Part shown: in pieces, positions 1 through 8,419 of the stretch | How the letters are laid out: each line of letters starts with the position of its first letter | Position numbering within the stretch: position 1 is the stretch's first letter | DNA from: Campylobacterales bacterium | Lineage (GTDB): Bacteria > Campylobacterota_A > Desulfurellia > JAADFJ01 | DNA length: 25,583 nucleotides | Assembly: GCA_027080125.1 (NCBI GenBank) | Contig: JALWSW010000079.1 | Location: 1 to 25,583 of the forward strand | Direction of reading: 5' to 3' | The notes under the pieces: generated by a model | The model's input: the letters and a program-made list of their open reading frames with translations, nothing else | Databases searched by the model: none | Told to the model about the DNA's origin: nothing | Made by a program: the position numbers and the translations under genes

Positions 1-1
1 G

Positions 2-574
2 CTAATCGGCAGATATAACCTTTATAACATTATGGCTGCTCTTGGATTTGCCTATGCGGAAGATATCGATATGGAGAGGGCGAAAAAGGGCATAGAGACG
101 CTTTTAACCGTCGCCGGAAGAATTGAGAAGATAAGTCACAATGGTATTGATATTTATATCGATTATGCTCATACCCCCGATGCGTTGTATAATGTCGGAG
201 ATTGTATTAAAGAGCTTGGTTACGGATGCATAATAACGGTTTTTGGCGCCGGAGGCAACAGAGACAGAACAAAAAGACCGATGATGGCAGCCGCAGTCGA
301 AACATTTTCCGATACGGCAATCGTTACAACGGATAATCCGAGAAATGAGAAGCCAATGAAAATTATAGAGGATATTTTGAAGGGATTTGAAAAAGATTGC
401 TATGAGGTGGAAGTTGACAGAAAAAAGGCTATAGAGATAGCGATTAGGAAGGCAAAACCGGGTGATGCGGTGCTAATAGCAGGCAAGGGACATGAGACAT
501 ATCAGATCATCGGTGATAAAAAATATTATTTCAGCGACAAAGCTGTTGTCAGAAAGGTGATATCGGAGCTATGA
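2..574 (+). CDS. murE: UDP-MurNAc-tripeptide synthetase MurE, C-terminal part (5' end outside window)
   Basis: This is the last 190 residues of the cytoplasmic Mur ligase that adds the third amino acid to UDP-MurNAc-L-Ala-D-Glu using ATP. The frame is open from base 2, so the gene starts upstream of the window. Visible family motifs are GRYNLYN at the central/C-terminal boundary, HTPDAL, FGAGGNRDRTKRP, TTDNPRNE and GKGHE near the end. DNPR is the motif associated with meso-diaminopimelate as the added residue, so a mDAP-type peptidoglycan is inferred. The stop codon overlaps the murF start as ATGA. It is the first visible gene of the dcw run murE-murF-mraY-murD-ftsW-murG and is presumably cotranscribed and translationally coupled. 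Confidence 0.96.
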   Translation, partial: LIGRYNLYNIMAALGFAYAEDIDMERAKKGIETLLTVAGRIEKISHNGIDIYIDYAHTPDALYNVGDCIKELGYGCIITVFGAGGNRDRTKRPMMAAAVETFSDTAIVTTDNPRNEKPMKIIEDILKGFEKDCYEVEVDRKKAIEIAIRKAKPGDAVLIAGKGHETYQIIGDKKYYFSDKAVVRKVISEL

Positions 575-1869
575 TAGGACTTCAGGAGCTTGAAAAAACT
601 ACAAATGCAACCGTTATCAGCAAAGGCGCGTCAAATCGGTTTGAAAATATCTTTATTGACAGCAGGAAGGTTACGCCCGGCTCGATATTTTTTGCCATAA
701 AGGGAAATAGGTTCGACGGACACGATTTTATAGACGAGGCTGTAAAAAACGGAGCGGTGGCGGTAGTGTGTCAGAAAGATATCAAGCCGATTGAGGGGGT
801 AAGCCTGCTTAAGGTTGATGACAGCATAAAAGCTTTGGGTATGCTGGCACGCTTTAATAGATTGAAATATTCCATTCCGGTTATTGCCGTAACCGGCAGC
901 GTTGGCAAAACAACGACAAAGGAACTTATAGCAAAAAACCTGATAAGATACGGCGATACGGTTTATACCGAGGACAATCAGAATAATCATATCGGTGTTC
1001 CTTTGACGCTTTTGAAGATAAATCGTTTTACGAAATATGCCGTTATCGAAATTGGCTCAAATCATCCCGGAGAAATCTCTTATCTTGCCTCTTTGGTTAA
1101 GCCGACCCATTCGTTGATAACATCAGTCGGGGCAAGTCATCTTGAGGCATTTGAGACAATTGAAAATGTTATTGCCGAAAAGCTTTCCGTGATGGATGAG
1201 ACCGATAGCAAAGGTTATCTCATTATAGACGCCTCTGATGACCTGCTTGTCAGCAATGCTATGGAGAAAGCCCGGGAGATAGATTTTGACAAAAAACGTA
1301 TCATAAGATTTTATGCCGATTCTTCTGATAAAACAAAGGGAGATATAGTTATGAGTAATAGCGCTGCGGCAAAAGCAGTTTTTTCGCTGATTGAACCCGA
1401 AAAAACATTTAAGCCGGTTTCAATCGAGCTTAATCTAAGAATGGAAAGGCGTTTTCTAAATGGCGCTTCGATAGTTCTGGATTGTTACAATGCAAACCCG
1501 ATTTCGTTTCGTTATGCCATAGAGCAACTGAATTTGGAGGATGCAAAAAGGCGGTTTGTTGTTATAGGAGATATGGCTGAGCTTGGAAAAAACAGCATAA
1601 AATATCATATTCAGATTGTTAATATGTTGCGGCAATCAGGTTTCAGAATGGTTTCATATGGTAAAATGAGCAAAGCTGCATTAGATAGATGCGGAATTTC
1701 AGCTCCCTGTTTTGATAATCCGAAAGATGCGGCAAACTATCTGTTTGGTGAGCTGAAAACCGGTGACCAGTTGCTTATAAAAGGGTCAAGGGCGATGCAG
1801 ATGGAAAATATCTGGTATGAGTTGCTGAGGCTTGCCTCAGGCAGGCAACTGGAACTTCCGGTGAGCTGA
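571..1869 (+). CDS. murF: UDP-MurNAc-tripeptide--D-alanyl-D-alanine ligase MurF
   Basis: A cytoplasmic Mur ligase that adds D-Ala-D-Ala to the UDP-MurNAc-tripeptide, using ATP. The 432-residue length is normal for MurF. The N-terminal domain has the family pattern around FIDSRKVTPGSIFFA (about residues 27-41). The ATP loop is VTGSVGKTTTKE (about 107-118), followed by NQNNHIGVPLT, the MurF substrate-recognition segment, and IEIGSNHPGEI. The C-terminal Mur domain includes LDCYNANP and VIGDMAELG. The ATG start lies inside an ATGA overlap with murE, and the stop overlaps the mraY start as TGATG. Nothing looks damaged. Confidence 0.97.
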   Translation: MIGLQELEKTTNATVISKGASNRFENIFIDSRKVTPGSIFFAIKGNRFDGHDFIDEAVKNGAVAVVCQKDIKPIEGVSLLKVDDSIKALGMLARFNRLKYSIPVIAVTGSVGKTTTKELIAKNLIRYGDTVYTEDNQNNHIGVPLTLLKINRFTKYAVIEIGSNHPGEISYLASLVKPTHSLITSVGASHLEAFETIENVIAEKLSVMDETDSKGYLIIDASDDLLVSNAMEKAREIDFDKKRIIRFYADSSDKTKGDIVMSNSAAAKAVFSLIEPEKTFKPVSIELNLRMERRFLNGASIVLDCYNANPISFRYAIEQLNLEDAKRRFVVIGDMAELGKNSIKYHIQIVNMLRQSGFRMVSYGKMSKAALDRCGISAPCFDNPKDAANYLFGELKTGDQLLIKGSRAMQMENIWYELLRLASGRQLELPVS

Positions 1870-2951
1870 TGCTATATTTAGCCTATCTTTCACTTTCAAA
1901 TAAGCTGCCTGCCATGTTTGGTTATATCAGTTTCAGGGCAATTTCAGCGGCGCTGAGCGCTTTTGTGCTGGTGATGATCTTTACACCTGTTTTTATCAAA
2001 CTCAGCAATAGGAAAAGAATAGGGCAGGTTGTAAGAGACGATGGTCCTGCAATGCATGCCAGCAAATCAGGAACGCCTACTATGGGAGGTGTTGTATTTT
2101 CATTGGTAACAATTTTTTCGTCGTTTTTGTGGTCAAACATCACCAACAGGTTCGTATTGCTGCTTATGTTGGCAACTGTTTTCGGAGCCGGTTTGGGATT
2201 TTTGGATGATTACCGGAAAATATACAGGAAAACATCAAAAGGCATAAGCGCAAAGGCACGGCTTATGGCTGAAACTCTGTTTGCCGTTTTTGTCCTGCTA
2301 TCGTTGCAGAAAATCTATGCAGCTAATCATTTCTCCTATATAACAAACCTGTTTTTTCCGATAACAAAACTGAGCGTAGATTTGGGTTTTTTCTATTTTG
2401 TTTTTGGCGCTTTTGTGATTGTGGGAAGCGCAAATGCGGTGAATCTGACCGACGGACTTGATGGTCTTGCAACCGGGCTTTCGCTTGCGGTGATTTTGGT
2501 TTTTGTTGCTGCCTCCTATCTTGCCGGAAACCTAAATTTTGCAACCTATCTTCATATACCCCATATCATAGGAGCCGGAGAAATAGCCATTTATCTTGCC
2601 GCTTTTTTCGGTTCCTTGTTAGGATTTTTATGGTATAACTGTTATCCGGCGGAAATCTTTATGGGAGATACCGGTTCGCTTGCCATAGGCACGGTAATGG
2701 GAACCGCTGCGGTAATAATCAAAGATGAACTGCTTTTGGCAATTGTAGGCTCGGTGTTTGTAATGGAGACACTTTCGGTGATTCTTCAGGTATCGAATTT
2801 CAAACTCAGAGGCAAACGTATTTTTTTGATGGCTCCGCTGCATCATCACTTTGAGTTAAAAGGTTGGAAGGAGCCGAAGGTTATTGTAAGATTCTGGATT
2901 ATCGGATTGATAATTGCAATCTTCAGCCTTGTTATGTTTAAGATACGATGA
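1869..2951 (+). CDS. mraY: phospho-MurNAc-pentapeptide transferase MraY
   Basis: An integral membrane enzyme that transfers phospho-MurNAc-pentapeptide from UDP to undecaprenyl phosphate to make lipid I. The 360 residues form about ten hydrophobic segments. Diagnostic motifs are present: FLDDYRK (Mg-binding aspartates, about 115-121), NLTDGLDGLATG (about 192-203), FMGDTGSLAIG (about 264-274) and the PLHHHFELKGW histidine loop near the C-terminus. The start shares one base with the murF stop (TGATG), and the end overlaps murD as ATGA. The order murF-mraY-murD is the classical dcw order. Confidence 0.98.
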   Translation: MLYLAYLSLSNKLPAMFGYISFRAISAALSAFVLVMIFTPVFIKLSNRKRIGQVVRDDGPAMHASKSGTPTMGGVVFSLVTIFSSFLWSNITNRFVLLLMLATVFGAGLGFLDDYRKIYRKTSKGISAKARLMAETLFAVFVLLSLQKIYAANHFSYITNLFFPITKLSVDLGFFYFVFGAFVIVGSANAVNLTDGLDGLATGLSLAVILVFVAASYLAGNLNFATYLHIPHIIGAGEIAIYLAAFFGSLLGFLWYNCYPAEIFMGDTGSLAIGTVMGTAAVIIKDELLLAIVGSVFVMETLSVILQVSNFKLRGKRIFLMAPLHHHFELKGWKEPKVIVRFWIIGLIIAIFSLVMFKIR

Positions 2952-4222
2952 AAACAGCGGTTTTGGGAAAAGGGAAAACCGGCAGCGCGGTTGTTCAATA
3001 TTTGGCTTGCCACCGGATTGCCTATGATATTTTTGACAGGATTGATCCTGATGAAAGAATAGAAACGCCGCCACATTACGATATTGCCGTTGTTTCTCCG
3101 GGATGGGTTAAAGAGCACAATTTAATAAAGGCGCTGCAGAAAAGCGGGGTGCCTATTGTTTCAGAGATTGAATTTGCCTCTGCAAAGATAAAAAAACCGA
3201 TAATAGCTGTGAGCGGCACTAACGGAAAAACGACCTGTTGCAATCTTATATCGCGCATTCTCGATGCAAATGGACTAAGGGCTCCGGTAGCAGGAAACAT
3301 AGGAATTCCGCTGATAAGCTATGTTGATAGCCAAAATGATTACGATCTGATAGTTTGTGAGATAAGCAGTTTTCAAATGGAGTTTACCGAACGATTCAAA
3401 CCTAAGGTATCTGTTTTGCTAAATATTGCCGAGGACCATCTTGATAGACACGATAGCTTTGATGAGTACAGGTCGCTTAAATTGAAAATGGTTAAAAATC
3501 AAGACGAAAACGATTTTTTTATTACATCGCTTGATAAAAAGATAGAAGCAGATTTCGATATTGTCGCAAATACGCTCTATTTTTCGCTTAATAAACCTGC
3601 CGATGTGTATAAAATCGGGAACAGGATAAAAATGAATAAACTGGAAATTGCAACAGATAGATTGAAACTTGCAGGTAATCATAACATCGAAAACATTATG
3701 GCTGCGCTTTTGACTTCATCTCTGTTTGCAAAGTTGAATAAAAAGAAAACGGAGGCGGCGTTGGAAGATTTTGCGACATTAGAGCATAGATTGGAATATG
3801 TGGACAGTGTGGATGAGGTTGATTTTGTAAACGATTCGAAAGCAACAAATGTGGCGGCGGTAAAAAGCGCGCTGGCCAGCTTTAAGGACAAAGGCGGCAA
3901 GGTAGTGCTTCTTCTGGGAGGGCGCTACAAGGGCGGCGATTTTTCGACAATATTCTCAGATATTGATATGATAAGGGCAATTGTTGCATTTGGCGAAGCA
4001 AGAAACACAATAAGAGCTCAGCTTCAATCAAACCGGTTGTATGTGGTTCCGGCTATCAATTTGAAAGGGGCTGTTTACGGAGGATTTAATTTTGCTGCAA
4101 AAGGGGATACGGTTTTGCTGTCCCCGGGATGTTCGAGCTTTGATGAATTTGAGAATTACAAGATCAGAGGTAAACGGTTTAAAGAGATTGTAAGCGAAAT
4201 CAAGAGAGATTACGATTATTGA
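2948..4222 (+). CDS. murD: UDP-MurNAc-L-alanine--D-glutamate ligase MurD
   Basis: A cytoplasmic Mur ligase that adds D-glutamate to UDP-MurNAc-L-Ala using ATP. It has 424 residues, slightly short for MurD because the N-terminal UDP-binding domain is compact (GKGKTGSAVVQYL near residue 7). The P-loop is AVSGTNGKTT (about 89-98), followed by GNIGIPL, EISSFQ, NIAEDHLDRH, and the C-terminal NDSKATN and LLGGRYKGGDF segments. LLSPGCSSFDEFENY near the end is the classic MurD signature. The ATG overlaps the mraY stop as ATGA; its own TGA overlaps the TTG start of ftsW as TTGA. Confidence 0.97.
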   Translation: MKTAVLGKGKTGSAVVQYLACHRIAYDIFDRIDPDERIETPPHYDIAVVSPGWVKEHNLIKALQKSGVPIVSEIEFASAKIKKPIIAVSGTNGKTTCCNLISRILDANGLRAPVAGNIGIPLISYVDSQNDYDLIVCEISSFQMEFTERFKPKVSVLLNIAEDHLDRHDSFDEYRSLKLKMVKNQDENDFFITSLDKKIEADFDIVANTLYFSLNKPADVYKIGNRIKMNKLEIATDRLKLAGNHNIENIMAALLTSSLFAKLNKKKTEAALEDFATLEHRLEYVDSVDEVDFVNDSKATNVAAVKSALASFKDKGGKVVLLLGGRYKGGDFSTIFSDIDMIRAIVAFGEARNTIRAQLQSNRLYVVPAINLKGAVYGGFNFAAKGDTVLLSPGCSSFDEFENYKIRGKRFKEIVSEIKRDYDY

Positions 4223-5295
4223 GTAGGGTTTCCTTAAGGCTGCATCTTTTGACAGGTGCCTCAATTTTGATTGCAGTAGGAATCATAGCCATCTACAGCA
4301 GTTCTGCACCGATCGGAATATTAAAATATCATGACGATGCTCATTTTTTGAAAATCTATCTGGCTCATCTTCCTGTGGGTGCAATTCTTTTTTTCTATTA
4401 CGCGCATCTGCCCGGAGAAAAGCTGATGCGTCAAAGTAGGGTGTATATTGTTCTATCGGTCGTTTTGCTTTTGCTTGTGTTTCCTCCCTTAGGTCACAAG
4501 ATTAACGGGTCATACAGATGGATAAAGATGGCGTCAATCTCATTTCAGCCGTCTGAGCTTGCAAAACTTGCGGTTGTTTTGTTTACGGCTTATTTTGTCA
4601 CCAAGCATAGCGATATAAAGCGATATTCAATGTTGCTGCCGATTCTTGCGCTGATTATGATAGTTTCGCTTCTTGTTGTGGCGGAACCGGATTTTGGCAA
4701 CGCAGCCGTTATTATTGCGATCGGATTCGGTATGCTTTTTGCCGCAGGCGCCAGGATATCTCATATCATTATAACAGGTGGGTTGATCGGACTTTCAGCA
4801 GGCTTTGTAGTTATTTCGTCTTCCTACAGAATCAGAAGAATCGTTGCGTTTCTTCATCCGTGGGCTAATGCAAAAACCGCAGGTTATCAGGTTATTCAAT
4901 CCATAGTGGCAATCGGCTCGGGAGGTTTTTTTGGAAAAGGCCTTGGCAATAGTGATGCAAGGCTTTTTTTTCTTCCTGATGCATACAACGATTATATCTT
5001 TTCTATCATAGCCGAGGAAATCGGCTTTTTGGGCGCGGTCTTTGTGATTGCGGTTTTTGCCTATTTTATTACAATATGCATAATGATAGCCCGCAGGGCA
5101 TCTGAAAGGTTTGACAAGATGGCAGCTTTTGGCATAGCTATGCTTTTTGCAATAGAGTCGATTTCAAATATGATGGTCGTAACCGGACTTTTGCCTCCCA
5201 AAGGTATTGTGCTTCCGCTTATCAGTTACGGAGGTTCGGCAATGTTGGTAAATTTTATAATGCTGGGGATTTTATACAGAATTGCGAAAAAATAG
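4219..5295 (+). CDS. ftsW: SEDS-family peptidoglycan glycosyltransferase FtsW
   Basis: A membrane protein of the SEDS (RodA/FtsW) family that polymerises lipid II at the division site together with a class B penicillin-binding protein. It has 358 residues and about ten transmembrane segments. Conserved segments include NGSYRWI and SFQPSELAKLA (about 93-117), EPDFGNAAV, GYQVIQSIVAIGSGGFFGKGLGNS, DYIFSIIAEEIGFLGA and the terminal LPLISYGGSAM. Position between murD and murG favours FtsW over RodA. No ATG is available in the N-terminal region before a transmembrane helix, so the TTG overlapping the murD stop is the chosen start. It ends inside the first codons of murG. Confidence 0.95.
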   Translation: MSRVSLRLHLLTGASILIAVGIIAIYSSSAPIGILKYHDDAHFLKIYLAHLPVGAILFFYYAHLPGEKLMRQSRVYIVLSVVLLLLVFPPLGHKINGSYRWIKMASISFQPSELAKLAVVLFTAYFVTKHSDIKRYSMLLPILALIMIVSLLVVAEPDFGNAAVIIAIGFGMLFAAGARISHIIITGGLIGLSAGFVVISSSYRIRRIVAFLHPWANAKTAGYQVIQSIVAIGSGGFFGKGLGNSDARLFFLPDAYNDYIFSIIAEEIGFLGAVFVIAVFAYFITICIMIARRASERFDKMAAFGIAMLFAIESISNMMVVTGLLPPKGIVLPLISYGGSAMLVNFIMLGILYRIAKK

Positions 5296-6346
5296 GATAA
5301 TTATAACCGGCGGTGGCACGGGAGGGCATCTTTTTCCAGCCATAGCAATGGCAGGCAGATTTGAGGCTGAAGGTTGGGATGTCGAACTGATTGGCTCGCA
5401 AAGCGGTATAGAGCGAAAAATTCTGAAAAATTATAACTATAGATACTATCTGCTTAATTCTGCAGGCTTTGTAGGGAAATCGGTTTTTAGAAAAGTAAAA
5501 TCGCTTTTTAAGCTTTTTGATGCCGTTTTTGAATCCGTAAAAATATTGAAAGGATTTGAACCGAAAGCATTGCTTACAACAGGAGGATTTGTCGGTCTGC
5601 CTGCCTCTATTGCCGCTTTCTTATTAAAAATTCCGATTTTTGTAACCGAGCAGAACAGTATTCCGGGATTTGCAAATCGCATAATAGGAAAATTTGCCAA
5701 ACATATTTTTTTGAATTTTTCCTCAACCGCAGAATTTTTTGAAAAAAGCAAGTTGAGCATTGTTGGTAACCCCATAAGGCAAAATATAAAAAATGCACAA
5801 AAAGGGATAAAGCATAGAGAATTGCCGATTACCGTTGTTGTATTAGGAGGAAGCAGGGGGGCAAAGGCTATCAACGATGCGGTAATCGAAATGGCTGAAT
5901 TTGTCAAATTGGATGGCTCCTTAAACCTAATTGCGCAAACCGGAGAGGCTCAGTTTGAAGAGGTGAGAGCTGCTTACACAGATGCGGCAAATGTTCATGT
6001 TCTCAAATTTATAGATGATATGGCTGCGGTATATAGTGCTGCTGATATGGCTGTCTCAAGAGCCGGAGCTACAACAATAAGCGAGTTGGTTTATCTTTTG
6101 ATTCCTGCGATTTTCATTCCGTATCCGTTTGCGGCGAATAATCATCAAAAGAAAAACGCCCTTGAGATTGCAAAGACAGGAGGCGCAATAGTCATTGATA
6201 ATTATGAGCTTTCGGGAAGATTGCTTTATAAAGCGATAAAGGAAAATGCAGTCAAACTGCAAAATATGTCTGATAATCTCAAGAAGATAAAGCGTGCAGA
6301 GGCAGATATGTTGATTTTTGATAAAATAAAAGAGATTACAAACTAA
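5282..6346 (+). CDS. murG: UDP-GlcNAc:lipid I N-acetylglucosaminyltransferase MurG
   Basis: A peripheral inner-membrane GT-B glycosyltransferase that adds GlcNAc to lipid I to form lipid II. The 354 residues match the family length. The N-terminal glycine-rich loop is TGGGTGGHLFPA (about 9-20), followed by LLTTGGFVGLPA, VTEQNSIPGFANR, the second-domain loop VLGGSRGAKAIN, and SRAGATTISEL with the donor-binding region up to NNHQKKNA. No ATG precedes the glycine loop, so the start is TTG, 14 bases inside ftsW. This is the last dcw gene here: a noncoding gap and an unrelated gene follow, not murC. Confidence 0.97.
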   Translation: MRKNRIIITGGGTGGHLFPAIAMAGRFEAEGWDVELIGSQSGIERKILKNYNYRYYLLNSAGFVGKSVFRKVKSLFKLFDAVFESVKILKGFEPKALLTTGGFVGLPASIAAFLLKIPIFVTEQNSIPGFANRIIGKFAKHIFLNFSSTAEFFEKSKLSIVGNPIRQNIKNAQKGIKHRELPITVVVLGGSRGAKAINDAVIEMAEFVKLDGSLNLIAQTGEAQFEEVRAAYTDAANVHVLKFIDDMAAVYSAADMAVSRAGATTISELVYLLIPAIFIPYPFAANNHQKKNALEIAKTGGAIVIDNYELSGRLLYKAIKENAVKLQNMSDNLKKIKRAEADMLIFDKIKEITN

Positions 6347-6415
6347 AAGGGTTTGCAAAAACGGCAGAAAGTTCCTATCTGCTGAAATTGATTAATTGTT
6401 TACGAGCAAGTTATG

Positions 6416-6450
6416 TTGCACGCCAAAGAAAATTTTGCTAAATTGATAAA
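6416..6450 (+). promoter_or_regulatory. candidate sigma-70 promoter giving a leaderless mRNA for the PEBP-family gene
   Basis: A -35-like TTGCAC (6416-6421) is separated by 17 bases from a -10-like TAAATT (6439-6444). The predicted transcription start falls at about 6451, the A of the ATG. No Shine-Dalgarno sequence precedes the ATG, which fits a leaderless transcript. The hexamers are imperfect, so this is only a candidate. Confidence 0.4.
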
Positions 6451-6972
6451 ATGATGAAAAAAATCCTGTTTGCGACAATTTTTGTTTTGTTCTTAACAAG
6501 GGGGCATGCTATGGGGATTTTCAGTGTTGCTTCTTCTTCGTTTGAGAATGGTAAATTTATCCCATCTAAATTTAGCTGCGTGGGTAAAGATATCTCGCCT
6601 CAGCTGAGTTGGAAAAATGCACCTGATGGCACAAAGAGCTTTGCGATTATAGTAAATGATCCCGATGCACCTTCGGGAAACTGGATTCATTGGGTAATCT
6701 ACGATATAGGTGCAACCGTTAACTCAATAAAAGAATCTGAAAGTAAAAATATGGCAGCATTTGGCGCTGTAAGCGGAGTAAACGATTTTGGTAAGATAGG
6801 CTACAACGGACCTTGTCCGCCTCCGGGTCATCCCCATCGCTACCTTTTTACCGTCTATGCGTTGGATAAGCTGCTTGAAAAGCGCAATGGAATAACAGCG
6901 GAAAGGCTGCAAAAGATGATGAAAGGACATATATTGGCAAAGTCATCTTATATGGGCTTATTCTCAAGATAA
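6451..6972 (+). CDS. YbhB/YbcL-family (PEBP, Raf kinase inhibitor-like) secreted protein
   Basis: A 173-residue phosphatidylethanolamine-binding-protein-family member. The biochemical role of bacterial YbhB/YbcL proteins is not settled. An N-terminal signal peptide (MMKKI, a hydrophobic stretch, then about GHAMG at residues 18-22) predicts export to the periplasm. Family motifs are KFSCVGKDISPQLSW (about 39-53), NDPDAPSGNWIHWV (about 69-82) and GPCPPPGHPHRYLFTVYALD (about 120-139), the last holding the conserved GHPHR ligand-pocket segment. It stands alone between the dcw block and the thioesterase operon. Two in-frame ATG codons (6451, 6454) are possible starts, and no ribosome binding site is visible. 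Confidence 0.93.
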   Translation: MMKKILFATIFVLFLTRGHAMGIFSVASSSFENGKFIPSKFSCVGKDISPQLSWKNAPDGTKSFAIIVNDPDAPSGNWIHWVIYDIGATVNSIKESESKNMAAFGAVSGVNDFGKIGYNGPCPPPGHPHRYLFTVYALDKLLEKRNGITAERLQKMMKGHILAKSSYMGLFSR

Positions 6973-7151
6973 TATGACCTTTATAGAATTGTGAAGGGTG
7001 CTATAATGAAAGGAAAGAAATTTGATAGGAATCGATAAAGATTTAGATTGTTTTATTGTTTTTTTAGTGCAGGAAAATCAGTTTCCCGGAAACAAAAAGA
7101 GCGACAGGCAATTTTAATAAAGTTTTATATGATAAGTTACAGGAGGCATGG
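6973..7151 (+). promoter_or_regulatory. 179-base intergenic control region with a promoter, a palindrome and a strong ribosome binding site
   Basis: The region holds a consensus -10 box TATAAT (7002-7007) with a weak -35 TTTATA (6980-6985) 16 bases upstream. A 13-base palindrome, GTTTCC-C-GGAAAC, lies at 7081-7093, downstream of that promoter, and could be an operator or a small hairpin. AGGAGG at 7141-7146 sets the GTG start of the thioesterase gene at 7152. An ATG at 7148 in another frame hits a stop after four codons. The promoter probably drives the whole 7152-9962 operon. Confidence 0.45.
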
Positions 7152-7562
7152 GTGACAAATAGAATAACTCAGCGTATTCAGATTCGATTTAGGGATACCG
7201 ATGCTATGGGTCATGTAAATAATGCTGTATATTTTACCTATTTTGAGACAGCAAGAGGACGATTATTCAAGGAACTTTTCAAGGATAAGGAACAGTTGCA
7301 GAATCTTCCGATTATTGTGGCAAGTAACAGTTGCGATTATCTGAAGCCGCTTTTTGTGGGAACAAATATCATTGCTCAATGTTATGTTTCGAGAATAGGT
7401 GATAAAAGTTTTACGATTACGACAAAAATTCTGGATGAGGACGGAACTGTTTATGCGTCTGGCAAAACCGTCGCTGTTTTTTATGACTATGAACATTCAA
7501 GATCGATAAGAATTCCAGAGCAATATAGAACTGTTTTGAAACGGTTTTTTGTCGATGAATAA
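7152..7562 (+). CDS. hotdog-fold acyl-CoA thioesterase (4HBT/YbgC-like)
   Basis: A 136-residue single hotdog-domain protein of the 4-hydroxybenzoyl-CoA thioesterase/YbgC group, expected to hydrolyse an acyl-CoA in the cytoplasm; the substrate cannot be told from sequence. The diagnostic N-terminal segment RFRDTDAMGHVNNAVYFTYFE (about 12-32) contains the catalytic-type Asp and the HVNN turn preceding the long helix. GTG is chosen as start because AGGAGG sits five bases upstream. It is the first gene of an operon and overlaps the MetF-like gene by eight bases, so the two are probably translationally coupled. Nothing explains why these two functions are paired. Confidence 0.9.
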   Translation: MTNRITQRIQIRFRDTDAMGHVNNAVYFTYFETARGRLFKELFKDKEQLQNLPIIVASNSCDYLKPLFVGTNIIAQCYVSRIGDKSFTITTKILDEDGTVYASGKTVAVFYDYEHSRSIRIPEQYRTVLKRFFVDE

Positions 7563-8418
7563 CGGATTCCCGGCAAAAACCGTTTCGCTTGAAATTAATC
7601 CTCCTGTTGATGCTGATTTTGAAAAGCTCAAAAAAAGGATAGATTCAATTGCCGGTTTTATAGATTTTGTAAATGTGACAAGCTGTCCTATGGGCAAGTT
7701 AAGACCCTCGGCGGTTGCGTCCGCTTATTTTATTCAAAACAGATGTGGCGTAAAAACCGTTGCCAATATTACATGCAGAGATAGCAATCTTCTCGGTTTG
7801 GCATCTGAACTTTTGGGAGCAGATCTGCTTGGAATAAAAAACATACTTGCTGTAACAGGAGATCCTGCTCAGGAGCCCTCCGACTCTGTTTTTCAGAGCG
7901 ATGTTTTTGAACTCATAAAGCTTGCTGCCGATATGAACAGGGGCGAAACGTTTGCAGGTAAAATAGCCAGAAAAACATCATTCAAAATAGGTTGCGCCAC
8001 GCTTGTTCCGCCCTCAAGCCCGGGAGGTATTTATCGGCGTTTAATGAGGAAACGGGATGCGGGAGCTTCGTTTTGCATTACCCAACCTGTTTACAGCGTC
8101 GACTCGCTTGAGAAGTTTCTCAAGATAACCGAGTCTGTAAAGATGGATAAAATTATCGGATTTATGCCGTTTGCAAGTTTGAGGATGGCTCGTTATATCG
8201 ATAAAAATGTGCCAGGCATCAATATTCCGCATAATTTGATGAGGCAATTAGAGCAAGACAGAGAAAACGTGCATAAAATCGGAATAGTTCATATAAAGAA
8301 GATTATTAGCGAAGCTAAAAAAAAGGGTCTGCTTGAGGGGATTTCAGGCGTTCATTTTATGCTGTATGGCAACGATACCGAGCTTTTGAGCTGGGCAAAA
8401 AACTTTTTAAAGGACTAA
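7555..8418 (+). CDS. metF: methylenetetrahydrofolate reductase-family protein (MetF-like)
   Basis: A 287-residue FAD-type TIM-barrel protein expected to interconvert 5,10-methylene- and 5-methyl-tetrahydrofolate. TVSLEINPP (about 7-15) holds the glutamate matching the catalytic Glu of MetF. ILAVTGDPAQ (about 102-111) matches the folate-binding VTGDP segment, and ASFCITQPVYSVD (about 169-181) matches the C-terminal TQ-F/Y region. It is the short single-domain form. The ATG at 7555 is preferred over the upstream TTG at 7549 because it matches the family N-terminus and lies in the eight-base overlap with the thioesterase gene. No metV- or metH-like gene is in view, so methionine synthesis versus a one-carbon pathway role is undecided. 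Confidence 0.87.
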   Translation: MNNGFPAKTVSLEINPPVDADFEKLKKRIDSIAGFIDFVNVTSCPMGKLRPSAVASAYFIQNRCGVKTVANITCRDSNLLGLASELLGADLLGIKNILAVTGDPAQEPSDSVFQSDVFELIKLAADMNRGETFAGKIARKTSFKIGCATLVPPSSPGGIYRRLMRKRDAGASFCITQPVYSVDSLEKFLKITESVKMDKIIGFMPFASLRMARYIDKNVPGINIPHNLMRQLEQDRENVHKIGIVHIKKIISEAKKKGLLEGISGVHFMLYGNDTELLSWAKNFLKD

Positions 8419-8419
8419 G

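Noticed and set aside
2323..3118. Long opposite-strand open frames within mraY and murD
   Set aside because: They lie antisense to clearly conserved genes, show no family features, and are low-complexity shadows.
7006..7038. Ten-codon open frame after the TATAAT box as a leader peptide
   Set aside because: Its ATG overlaps the -10 box, so it would not be within the transcript made from that promoter, and it has no regulatory codon pattern.
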